From Panacagrimonas sp965216805 (GTDB lineage Bacteria > Pseudomonadota > Gammaproteobacteria > Nevskiales > Nevskiaceae), in the NCBI RefSeq assembly GCF_965216805.1, contig NZ_CBDCGN010000002.1:1302001-1366000 (forward strand): a stretch of 64,000 nt of DNA, written 5' to 3'. The notes beneath the pieces were generated by a model. It had not been told where the DNA came from. It did no database searches and saw only the letters and a program-made list of their open reading frames with translations. Below, piece after piece: positions 24,830 through 31,925 of this stretch (positions are counted from its first letter, which is position 1; each line of letters starts with the position of its first letter). The position numbers were made by a program, and so were the translations under genes.

Positions 24830-25143
24830 TCGATGCCGCACTCGAAAGATGGAAACTCATCTCTGGCGCTGTCGTCGGCATCCTCGCTGCGCTCTGGCTG
24901 ATCGTTGGCTGGGCTCAGGACACGGCACGCGGGGCGGCAAACGGCGACGAAGCGCACGCGCATAACCGGGTGCAGGACCGGCGCATCCACGACCTGGAGG
25001 GCGACGCCGCACGGACGAATGTGGCGCTCGGCAAAGTGATCGCCAAGCAGGACGAACTCGCCGAGCAAGCCGAAGAGCGTGCCGAGCAACAGACGGTCCT
25101 GCTGCAACAGATTCTGAGGGAGGTGCGCAATGGGCGAAACTGA
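24826..25143 (+). CDS. Membrane-anchored coiled-coil protein, inner-spanin-like
   Basis: The 105-residue protein has one N-terminal transmembrane helix (about 11-30) and then a periplasm-type charged coiled coil to its end (KVIAKQDELAEQAEERAEQQ). Topology and gene position fit an inner-membrane spanin (Rz type). No lipoprotein partner is encoded nearby, so the assignment is tentative. It overlaps its neighbours by 4 and 14 bp. Confidence 0.5.
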   Translation: MIDAALERWKLISGAVVGILAALWLIVGWAQDTARGAANGDEAHAHNRVQDRRIHDLEGDAARTNVALGKVIAKQDELAEQAEERAEQQTVLLQQILREVRNGRN

Positions 25144-25504
25144 CCAGACAGACCAGAAACGAGATCAGCGCCTGGACGTGTTCGCGGGCGACGACAACAG
25201 CACGTTCGGCCGGATCATGGACCGGATCGGCTCTCTGTCGCCGCGATGGCTGGCCGCGCTGCTGATCGGCGTCCTGGCGCTCGTGTGGACCGTTGCGCGT
25301 ATCGGCGTCCCGTCGATCCTCGCGTCGATCCCGCTGGTGGACAAACTGATCGAGTACCGCGCAGCCAGCGCACCGGACGTGTCCGGCCAGCTCGACCGCA
25401 TCGAGGCGCAGGGCGTGCAGACCGACCTCACGGTCCGCGCCATCGGGGAGGATGTGCAGCGCCTGGACGGCCGGGTGACGGCAATCGAGGACGCGCACGA
25501 CTGA
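25130..25504 (+). CDS. Membrane protein with C-terminal coiled coil (124 aa)
   Basis: I do not recognise the family. A polar N-terminus of about 37 residues is followed by one transmembrane helix (about 40-58, WLAALLIGVLALVWTVA) and a C-terminal coiled coil (QLDRIEAQGVQTDLTVRAIG). It is the last gene of the late operon and overlaps the previous membrane protein by 14 bp, so the two may form a complex. Confidence 0.5.
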   Translation: MGETDQTDQKRDQRLDVFAGDDNSTFGRIMDRIGSLSPRWLAALLIGVLALVWTVARIGVPSILASIPLVDKLIEYRAASAPDVSGQLDRIEAQGVQTDLTVRAIGEDVQRLDGRVTAIEDAHD

Positions 25505-25534
25505 TCTCGCCTGCCACCGCCGCCCACAACCCGC

Positions 25535-25562
25535 CCCCGGCCCTCGCGGCTGGGGCTTTTTT
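25535..25562 (+). terminator. Rho-independent terminator ending the late operon
   Basis: CCCCGGCC pairs with GGCTGGGG (one G-U pair) around CTCGC and is followed by six T. It separates the late operon from the convergent minus-strand genes. Confidence 0.8.
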
Positions 25563-25577
25563 GCGTTTGGGGGGCTG

Positions 25578-25859
25578 TCAGGGCCGCTCCGCGGGGCTCA
25601 GGGCCGCGACCAGCCCGTCGAGCTCGGCCGGCACACGCACCCCGGCTCGGCTGAGCACGTACGGCAGCGCCCGGCTCAGGGCGTAGCGCGCTACCGGTGC
25701 CGGCGGTGGGCGCGAGCCGGTGCGCCACTCCCAGAGGCGGCTCCAAGAGTGCCGGGTTCCGAGCGCGGTATTGAGGTCGTCGAGCGCGTGCTGTATCTGC
25801 CGGCCGTCCTGCGTGTCGGCGGTGATCCAGGTCTCGATCAGGTGGGTGGGCAAGCTCAT
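25578..25859 (-). CDS. Aca-like putative DNA-binding repressor of the anti-CRISPR operon
   Basis: The 93-residue basic protein has a helix-turn-helix-like centre (LNTALGTRHSWSRLWEWRTG, about residues 29-48). A following segment, RPPPAPVARYALSRAL, resembles the part after the HTH in Aca1-type anti-CRISPR-associated regulators. Its ATG overlaps the stop of the gene before it (ATGA). I infer that it binds the palindrome in the operon promoter and represses it. Sequence similarity to a defined Aca family cannot be shown here; it could be another small phage regulator. Confidence 0.5.
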   Translation of the reverse strand: MSLPTHLIETWITADTQDGRQIQHALDDLNTALGTRHSWSRLWEWRTGSRPPPAPVARYALSRALPYVLSRAGVRVPAELDGLVAALSPAERP

Positions 25860-26251
25860 GCGGACGTGATAGTGCAGCCCGGAAGGCAAAGCCAGGTTGT
25901 GCCGTGCTCGTCCAGCATCTCGACGCTCGTGTACCCGAGCCGCGCAGCGAGGAGGCCGCGCAGGCGCTGAAACTCCCAGCCCTGCTCGGCATCGTCGGAC
26001 TCACAGCCTTTGGACATGATCGCTTCTGCGGCAACTTCGTCGCCGCCGGTGATTTCCAGCGCTGTCTCCCATGCATTTTCTACGGAGTAATTCAGCTCGT
26101 AATCCGTGAGCGGGCGCGGGGAATCGATCACATGCAATAAGTCGCCGTGGCTGAGCGCGGCAGATTCCGAAGACGCACCGAAAACGCCGCCGAACATGCC
26201 GTCGGCGCGGATTTTGGTGATTTCGGTGTTGCTGCCGTGGAAGTGTTCCAT
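25856..26251 (-). CDS. AcrIF11-like putative anti-CRISPR ADP-ribosyltransferase
   Basis: The 131-residue protein resembles, as far as I can recall it, the anti-CRISPR AcrIF11. The start is M-E-x-F-H-x-S-x-x-E-I-T-x-I-x-x-x-G-x-F-G, the middle has G-x-D-E-x-x-A-E-x-x-I, and the end has W-E-x-Q, L-G-[YF]-x-x-V-x-M-x-D-E-x-G-T. AcrIF11 is known to block type I-F CRISPR by ADP-ribosylating a Cascade subunit. FHGS (residues 4-7) and DEHGTTW (114-120) are candidate NAD-site and catalytic motifs. It is the first gene of a two-gene minus-strand operon at the prophage edge, a usual place for such genes. Enzymatic activity and target are inferred. Confidence 0.6.
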   Translation of the reverse strand: MEHFHGSNTEITKIRADGMFGGVFGASSESAALSHGDLLHVIDSPRPLTDYELNYSVENAWETALEITGGDEVAAEAIMSKGCESDDAEQGWEFQRLRGLLAARLGYTSVEMLDEHGTTWLCLPGCTITSA

Positions 26252-26257
26252 GAGGTA

Positions 26258-26286
26258 ATTCTATACCCGCATCCGGGTATAATCAA
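26258..26286 (-). promoter_or_regulatory. Promoter of the anti-CRISPR/aca operon
   Basis: On the minus strand TTGATT (26286-26281) and TAGAAT (26263-26258) are separated by 17 bases, a good sigma-70 arrangement. The ATG at 26251 is only 6 bases downstream of the -10 box, so the mRNA would start at or next to the start codon; no Shine-Dalgarno sequence is present. Confidence 0.65.
26262..26281. promoter_or_regulatory. Palindromic operator TATACCC-N6-GGGTATA
   Basis: A perfect inverted repeat with 7-bp arms fills the spacer between the -35 and -10 boxes. A bound repressor would exclude RNA polymerase. The HTH protein encoded by the second gene of the operon is the obvious candidate. Confidence 0.65.
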
Positions 26287-26366
26287 GAGGCAGGAATACC
26301 GTTCGTCGGGCGGGCTGCTACTCTCTGCCGGCGCCGGGCGGGGCTTGGATTTTTGTGTTTGGGGCT

Positions 26367-26436
26367 CCCTACATCGTCATTCCAAACAACGCAGTATTGC
26401 GGCCTGCAGCGGTGCAATAAATCATTCGATGTAGGG
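26367..26436. repeat. Nested inverted repeats next to the attachment site
   Basis: CCCTACATCG (26367-26376) pairs perfectly with CGATGTAGGG (26427-26436). Inside lies TATTGC (26395-26400) with GCAATA (26414-26419) around a CTGCAG centre. No coding frame or T tract accompanies it. It lies about 40 bp before the tRNA fragment, so it may be an arm of the phage attachment region. Confidence 0.4.
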
Positions 26437-26477
26437 GTTATGACCGGCTAACAGGCTGATTCCCCGAGAGAGTGAAC

Positions 26478-26525
26478 CGGACTGCAAATCCGCGTACGCC
26501 GGTTCAATTCCGACCCCAGCCTCCA
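26478..26525 (+). other. Attachment site (attR): 3' fragment of tRNA-Cys(GCA)
   Basis: The sequence runs from the anticodon stem through CTGCAAA (anticodon GCA at 26484-26486), the T arm with TTCAATT, an acceptor strand CCCAGCC, T and the encoded CCA (26523-26525). No matching D arm or 5' acceptor strand is present upstream; GGCTGAT at 26454 pairs only partly. The T stem has one C-A mismatch. This is what a displaced 3' end of a tRNA gene looks like after phage integration; the intact gene should be at the left end of the prophage. Confidence 0.65.
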
Positions 26526-26626
26526 CTATTTCCAGCGGCCTTTTCTTCCTGTCGTCAGCGACTTGTCCCGGTCGAGACAGCGCGTCGCACTCCGTGTGGC
26601 CGCGGGCGGTTGTGCCCGCAAGGCCG

Positions 26627-27838
26627 CTACCAGACCAGGGGTAGTCTGGTGATCTTGGACACCGTGCCGCCGCAGACGGTGACGTCCGCGCCTTCTTCCA
26701 GGGCGAAGTCGGGAATGTGCTGCAGCCACTGCTGCAGTCCGATGACCAGTTCGTTGCGACCCAGCAGCGCGCCCGGGCAGCGATGGGGGCCGTGGCCGAA
26801 GGTCAGGATCCGGTGCACCGATCGATTCCAATCCACTTCCAGCGGCCGTTCGTAAATGGAGGGATCGAGATTGAAGAATTGCGACGCGATCGCGAGCATG
26901 TCGCCTTCCCGAAACGCGGTTCCTTCGATCTCGAAATCCGCGCGTGCCTGTCTGGCCATGGTGACCACAGGAAAGCGCCGGATCAGTTCGAGCGAGGCCG
27001 CGGGTATCAGATCGGGGTTTTCCACCAGCGCCCGGCGGTGCCCCGGATTCTGCGCAAGGAACAGCATCACGAAGCTGAACAGCGAGGACACGGTGTCGAG
27101 CCCAGCCATCAGGATATGGATGGCCGATCCGAGCGCCTCGGCCGCATCGATCGGACGTCCCCCGATGTCGGCGTTGACCGCGCGGCTCAGCAGATCTTCG
27201 CCGTCACGCCCGCGCCGGTCGTTCAGATAGGGCGCAAGATAGGCCGCCAGTCCGTCCATGGCCTCGACGCGCTTGCCCGGGTCCGGATGGCGCGTCGAGG
27301 CGTCGACCAGACTGCCGAGCTTCTCGCGGTCGCTGAGGGGCAGCTCGACCAGGTCGAGGAACACCGAGAGCGGCAGAACGTCGCCCATCTGCGTGATGAA
27401 CTCGCAACGGCGCGCTGGGGCCAGCGCGGCGGCGAGTTCGGCGGCCAGGGTTCGAACCGCGTCGCTGCGTCCTCCGATGATCTTCGAGGTCAGGCCAGCA
27501 TTGAGGAACGCGCGGAACGGCTTGTGTTCCGGAGGATCAAGCGTCAACGCGCCCATCGGGACCTGTGCCGGCGCCGCGGGAACGAAGAAATAGCGCGAAC
27601 TGAAACGCTCGTGATCCCCATAAAGCGTGTGGACGTCCGTCCCGCGAACTGCGATCCAGTGACCACCGTGATGCGGCGACCACACGAACGGGTAGGGCGT
27701 GGCACGTTGGAACTCCACAAACGCCTCGTGAAACCGGTTGGCGTCGGTGGTGGGGTTGTAAACGTCGAAGTCCACCACCAAGTGATTCGGAACATGGCGG
27801 GGTGTGGGCTCCCGTTCGATCCGTTGGGCGTCGTTCAT
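26627..27838 (-). CDS. Cytochrome P450, CYP101-like
   Basis: The 403-residue soluble P450 shows the I-helix motif AGLDT (about 245-249), the K-helix E-x-x-R (E284/R287) and the haem loop FGHGPHRCPG (about 347-356) with C354 as iron ligand. G-L-D-T instead of the common A-G-x-D/E-T-T recalls camphor and terpene hydroxylases of the CYP101 group. It is the first host gene after the attachment site and is divergent from the aromatic operon, so it probably oxidises a side chain of the same substrate. AGAGGAGAG lies before its ATG. No dedicated ferredoxin or reductase is adjacent. A hairpin at 26598-26625 follows the stop but lacks a T tract. Confidence 0.88.
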   Translation of the reverse strand: MNDAQRIEREPTPRHVPNHLVVDFDVYNPTTDANRFHEAFVEFQRATPYPFVWSPHHGGHWIAVRGTDVHTLYGDHERFSSRYFFVPAAPAQVPMGALTLDPPEHKPFRAFLNAGLTSKIIGGRSDAVRTLAAELAAALAPARRCEFITQMGDVLPLSVFLDLVELPLSDREKLGSLVDASTRHPDPGKRVEAMDGLAAYLAPYLNDRRGRDGEDLLSRAVNADIGGRPIDAAEALGSAIHILMAGLDTVSSLFSFVMLFLAQNPGHRRALVENPDLIPAASLELIRRFPVVTMARQARADFEIEGTAFREGDMLAIASQFFNLDPSIYERPLEVDWNRSVHRILTFGHGPHRCPGALLGRNELVIGLQQWLQHIPDFALEEGADVTVCGGTVSKITRLPLVW

Positions 27839-28430
27839 TGTCGTTCTCTCCTCTCTCCTGCGGCTTCGAACCGTTGGCCGAGGGTCGCCCCGCCTTTCGG
27901 TCAGTAAAGGCTGAAAGGCACTTGCCCCCTGTCCGCGAAGCCGCTCTTGTGGGTGGCCTCACGATAACGTGTTCGGTAGCTGCCTGCGCAGACGATCGGC
28001 GCGACAACGGTTGGCTCGGTCGGTGGGCAGCGTGGCATGCCTCGGGAGGGCGGGCGAAGCTGCAGGTGTCGAGAGGTCGAGGTTCGCAATAAAAAAGCAG
28101 GCTAGCCGGTATGTTGACAGTGATGGATCGGCCTTTGTAAGGTTCCTTGTCCGCACCGTTTCGAAACTGCCAGCCATGGAAAAGCGCAAGCGCGCCGTTA
28201 CCCGTTCCGGCATCGCAGGCTGCGTTCCGGTGATCGGGAACCGACGGCGCGGCCAGGCGACGCTTGCCGTCGTGGCAACGGCGGCGGCGGTCAGGAGGCC
28301 ATGATCGTCGTTGTGGCGTTGGACCTGGAGCGCCGGCAGGACGAACCGCTTGCGCTCGGTGGGATGGTGCGACCGGCGGCGAACAACGCCGGCGTCGAAG
28401 ACGTCAGCGGAAGACAGAGGAGAACCAAGC
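27839..28430. promoter_or_regulatory. Intergenic control region between P450 and CoA ligase genes
   Basis: This 592-bp divergent region has no convincing reading frame. A plus-strand TTGACA lies at 28114-28119, but the matching -10 (around 28137) is poor. A perfect palindrome GTTTCGAAAC at 28158-28167 is a candidate operator for the TetR protein of the operon. AGAGGAG at 28417-28423 is the ribosome site of the ligase gene. Confidence 0.35.
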
Positions 28431-30131
28431 ATGGGTGGCACCACGACGTTTCGCGCCGCGCGTGACCTGTTGATTCTGCACCGCAGCGACTACGCCGCGG
28501 CGACCGCGGCGTTTCGCTGGCCGGAGCTGCCGGATTTCAACTGGGCTCTGGATCACTTCGACGATCTGGCTCGCGGCAACACGCACCGCGCGCTGTGGAT
28601 CGTCGATGAATCCGGTGCCGAATCGCATCGCAGTTTCGAGGAGTTGCGGGTGGCCTCGGACCGCACCGCGAACTATCTGCGCGAACTCGGCATCGGTCGC
28701 GGCGATCGCCTGCTGGTGATGCTGCCGAACCGCGTAGAGCTGTGGGAGATCATGTTGGCGGCGATCAAGCTGGGCGCGGTGCTGAGCCCGGCGACGATGC
28801 TGCTGTCCGAGGCCGACCTCAAGGACCGTATCGAGCGCGGACAGATGAAGGCGGTCATCGTCGACGCTGCGAACGTTGCGAAGTTCGCTGGCCTTGCGGA
28901 TGGTTGCGTAAAGGTAAGCGTCGGCGGGGTCGTCGCCGACTGGGCCGACTATGCGGACGGCGCGTCGGCTTCGGCGATTTTCAAACCGGACGGTGCTACC
29001 CGCGCTGACGATCCCTGCGTGCTTTATTTCACTTCGGGCACCACTTCCAAGCCGAAGATGGTGCTGCACACGCAGCGCAGCTACCCGGTAGGTCATCTGT
29101 CGACGATGTACTGGATCGGTCTGCAGGCCGACGATGTGCATCTCAACATCAGCTCGCCGGGCTGGGCCAAGCATGCCTGGAGCTGTTTGTTCGCGCCCTG
29201 GCATGTCGGCGCCACCATCTTCATCTACAACCAGGGCCGCTTCGATGCCGCCAGTACGCTCGCCACCCTGGTGCGTTGCGGCGTCACCACGCTGTGCGCG
29301 CCGCCCACCGCCTGGCGCGCGCTGATTCTGGAAGACCTGAAAAAGTATCCAGTGAAGCTGCGCGAACTGGTCAGTGCCGGCGAGCCGCTGAACCCCGAGG
29401 TGATCGAGCGGGTGAAAGCCGCGTGGGGGCACACCATCCGCGAGGGCTACGGTCAGACTGAATCCACCGCGATGCTCGGCAATCCGCCGGGCCAGCCGGT
29501 GCGCTACGGCTCCATGGGCCGTCCGCTGCCGGGCTATGCGATGGAATTGCTCGGTGTCGACGGCAAGCCGGCGAACGAGGGCGAGGTCAGCGTGGTGCTG
29601 AATCCGCGGCCGGCCGGCGTCATGGCCGGCTACGCGGGCGACGAGGACAAGACGAAGAAGGCGTTGGGCGGCACGCACTACGGCACCGGCGATGTCGCGA
29701 CGCGCGACGCTGAGGGTTTCTTCTGGTTCGTTGGCCGCACCGACGACGTGTTCAAGTCCAGCGACTACCGCATCTCGCCGTTCGAGCTGGAGAGCGCGCT
29801 GATCGAACATGAGGCGGTGGCGGAGGCCGCGGTCGTCGAGAGTCCCGATCCGAAGCGTCTGTGCGTGCCCAAGGCCTGCGTGATTCTCAAGCCGGGCTTT
29901 GCGCCGAGCCGCGACACCGCGCTGTCCATCCTGAGCTTCACGCGCACGCGCCTGGCGCCGTACCAGAAGATCCGCGTGATCGAGTTCTGCGAGCTGCCCA
30001 AGACCGTGTCCGGAAAGATCCGCCGCACCGAGCTGCGGGCGACCGAGGCCGAGCGCCGCGCCGCCGGCCAGCGTGCGCCGCAGGAATATTTCGAAGCCGA
30101 CTTTCCCGAATTGCCGAAGCAGAAGGACTGA
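28431..30131 (+). CDS. Acyl/aryl-CoA ligase (AMP-forming, medium-chain/benzoate type)
   Basis: The 566-residue enzyme activates a carboxylic acid with ATP and CoA. The phosphate loop is TSGTTSKPK (about 201-209), followed by the ACSM-like HTQRSYPVGHLSTMYWIGLQ. YGQTES and the C-terminal lysine motif KTVSGKIRR are also present. The ATG at 28431 was chosen for AGAGGAG in front; an upstream in-frame stretch is not protein-like. It is the first gene of the catabolic operon, 4 bp before the dioxygenase alpha gene. The substrate is probably an aromatic or alicyclic acid. Confidence 0.85.
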   Translation: MGGTTTFRAARDLLILHRSDYAAATAAFRWPELPDFNWALDHFDDLARGNTHRALWIVDESGAESHRSFEELRVASDRTANYLRELGIGRGDRLLVMLPNRVELWEIMLAAIKLGAVLSPATMLLSEADLKDRIERGQMKAVIVDAANVAKFAGLADGCVKVSVGGVVADWADYADGASASAIFKPDGATRADDPCVLYFTSGTTSKPKMVLHTQRSYPVGHLSTMYWIGLQADDVHLNISSPGWAKHAWSCLFAPWHVGATIFIYNQGRFDAASTLATLVRCGVTTLCAPPTAWRALILEDLKKYPVKLRELVSAGEPLNPEVIERVKAAWGHTIREGYGQTESTAMLGNPPGQPVRYGSMGRPLPGYAMELLGVDGKPANEGEVSVVLNPRPAGVMAGYAGDEDKTKKALGGTHYGTGDVATRDAEGFFWFVGRTDDVFKSSDYRISPFELESALIEHEAVAEAAVVESPDPKRLCVPKACVILKPGFAPSRDTALSILSFTRTRLAPYQKIRVIEFCELPKTVSGKIRRTELRATEAERRAAGQRAPQEYFEADFPELPKQKD

Positions 30132-30135
30132 GAAC

Positions 30136-31425
30136 ATGAACATGCCCCTGACACCGGAACAGCCCGCGGTGTGGCACGACCCGGCGCAGCACATCTTCAA
30201 GGTGTCGCGCCGCAGCTTCACCGACACCCAGGTGTTCCGCGACGAATACAACCGCATCTTCGACAAGTGCTGGCTGTACCTGGGCCACGAGTCCGAGCTG
30301 GTCAAGGCCGGCGACTTCGTGACCCGCATCGTGGCCAGGCGCAGCATCCTGTTCACGCGCGACGCGCAGAACAAGATCAATGCGTTCTTCAACGCCTGTC
30401 CGCACCGCGGCGCGCAGGTGTGCCGCGAGCGCAAGGGCAACGCCAAGTCGCACCAGTGCTTCTATCACGGCTGGGTGTTCGGAGCCGACGGCACGCTCAA
30501 GAGCCAGCCCGGCAGCGAATGCTATCCCGCCGACTTCAACGCTAACGGTGCCGGCAATCTGGTGCCGGTGCCGCGGCTCGATTCCTACCGCGGCTTCTGG
30601 TTCCTGTGCTTCGACAAGGGCGTACAGTCGCTGAGCGACTACCTCGCGAACGCCAAGGAGTGGATCGACATCATTGCCGACCAGTCCGAGGTTGGCATGA
30701 CCCTGGTCGGCGGCACGCAGGAGTACCAGATCCGCGCGAACTGGAAGCTGCTGACCGAGAACAGCATCGACGGCTACCACGCCATCAACACGCACGCGAC
30801 CTACGTCGATTACCTGAAGAACATGCAGGGCAGCATGAGCCCGGTGCCCTTCGACGGTACCGGCTACGATCTCGGCAACGGCCATGCGGTGATCGAGTAC
30901 AAGGCACCCTGGGGCCGGCCGGTCGCGCAGTGGATTCCGCTGTGGGGCGAGGAAGGCAAGGTCGAATTGAACAAAGTGCGCGCGCGTCTGGTGGAGCGTT
31001 TCGGTGAGGCGCGCGCCGAGCGCATCGCCACGCTCAATCGCAACATGTTCATCTTCCCGAATCTGGTGATCAACGACATCATGGCGATCACCGTGCGCAC
31101 CTACTTTCCGACCGCGCCGGACGCCATGCAGATCAGCGCCTGGGCGCTCGCACCGCAGGATGAAAGCGCCTGGGCGCGCAAGTTCCGGCTGTCCAATTTC
31201 CTCGAATTCCTCGGCCCCGGCGGCTTTGCCACGCCCGACGACGTGGAGGCGCTAGAGCAGTGCCAGCGCGGCTACGAGGCGATGAAGGAAGCGCCGTGGA
31301 ACGACATGTCAAAGGGCATGATCAAGGACAAGGTCAACTACGACGACGAGCTGCAGATGCGCGTGTTCTGGACCGAGTGGCAGCGCCGCACGCGCGCCAC
31401 CGCCGCGCTGCGGGAGGACGTCTGA
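30136..31425 (+). CDS. Aromatic-ring-hydroxylating dioxygenase, alpha subunit
   Basis: The 429-residue catalytic subunit inserts O2 into an aromatic ring to give a cis-dihydrodiol. The Rieske cluster is bound by C88-x-H90 (CPHRG) and C108-x2-H111 (CFYHGW), exactly 17 residues apart. The mononuclear iron site shows D212-x2-H215-x4-H220 (NSIDGYHAINTH), with D368 or D369 as third ligand. The beta subunit follows after one base and the ferredoxin lies downstream. The size fits cumate- and benzoate-type dioxygenases. The substrate cannot be fixed from sequence. Confidence 0.92.
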   Translation: MNMPLTPEQPAVWHDPAQHIFKVSRRSFTDTQVFRDEYNRIFDKCWLYLGHESELVKAGDFVTRIVARRSILFTRDAQNKINAFFNACPHRGAQVCRERKGNAKSHQCFYHGWVFGADGTLKSQPGSECYPADFNANGAGNLVPVPRLDSYRGFWFLCFDKGVQSLSDYLANAKEWIDIIADQSEVGMTLVGGTQEYQIRANWKLLTENSIDGYHAINTHATYVDYLKNMQGSMSPVPFDGTGYDLGNGHAVIEYKAPWGRPVAQWIPLWGEEGKVELNKVRARLVERFGEARAERIATLNRNMFIFPNLVINDIMAITVRTYFPTAPDAMQISAWALAPQDESAWARKFRLSNFLEFLGPGGFATPDDVEALEQCQRGYEAMKEAPWNDMSKGMIKDKVNYDDELQMRVFWTEWQRRTRATAALREDV

Positions 31426-31426
31426 G

Positions 31427-31918
31427 ATGCGCGCAGAGGACGTGACCCGCGAGCAGGTCGAGGATTTCATGTTCCTCGAAGCCGAGATGCTCGACGAATG
31501 GCGGCTCAAGGAATGGCTGGGCCTGTTCACCGCCGACGGCAGCTATTACGTGCCGACCACGGACTCGGCGCCGAACGCCTCGCCCGATGATTCGCTGTTC
31601 TACGTCGCCGATGATCGTTTCAGGCTCGAACAGCGCGTGGAGCGCCTGCTCAAGCGCACCGCGCACGCCGAGTTCCCGAAGTCCAAGACCCGGCACCTGG
31701 TGAGCAATGTGCGCATCCGCGCGCGCAAGGATGACGAGCTGGACGTGGGTGCCGCCGTGCTGACCTATCGGACCAAGATGGGACTCACCGAGACCTATAT
31801 TGGCAGCTACCGCTACCGCATCGCGGTGACGCCGGACGGCCTGCGCATCCGCGAGAAGCGCTGCATTCTCGACATGGATGGGCTCAAGCCCAATGGTCGC
31901 ATCAGCATCATTCTCTGA
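31427..31918 (+). CDS. Aromatic-ring-hydroxylating dioxygenase, beta subunit
   Basis: The 163-residue protein is the structural small subunit, with the SnoaL/NTF2-like fold. It has the family patterns DEWRLKEWLGLFTADGSYYV near residues 23-42 and KTRHLVSNVRIR near 87-98. It assembles as alpha3-beta3 with the preceding alpha subunit. Start at 31427, one base after the alpha stop. Confidence 0.9.
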   Translation: MRAEDVTREQVEDFMFLEAEMLDEWRLKEWLGLFTADGSYYVPTTDSAPNASPDDSLFYVADDRFRLEQRVERLLKRTAHAEFPKSKTRHLVSNVRIRARKDDELDVGAAVLTYRTKMGLTETYIGSYRYRIAVTPDGLRIREKRCILDMDGLKPNGRISIIL

Positions 31919-31925
31919 GATCGCG

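Noticed and set aside
25578..26251. Toxin-antitoxin pair
   Set aside because: An ADP-ribosyltransferase-like gene with an HTH partner could be a toxin-antitoxin module, but the order and the similarity to AcrIF11 favour acr-aca. It is kept only as an alternative.
26454..26525. Complete tRNA-Cys gene
   Set aside because: GGCTGAT at 26454 pairs with only five of seven acceptor bases, there is no D arm with the usual AG...GG loop, and the T stem has a mismatch. A 3' fragment explains the data better.
27959..28444. Hidden gene in the gap between P450 and CoA ligase (161-codon minus frame and 111-codon plus frame)
   Set aside because: Both are Arg-rich low-quality frames without ribosome sites or motifs, so the gap is treated as a control region.
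28404..30446. Minus-strand frame of 680 codons opposite the CoA ligase
   Set aside because: It is the mirror of the ligase and dioxygenase coding sequence, with no recognisable motif and no ribosome-binding site.
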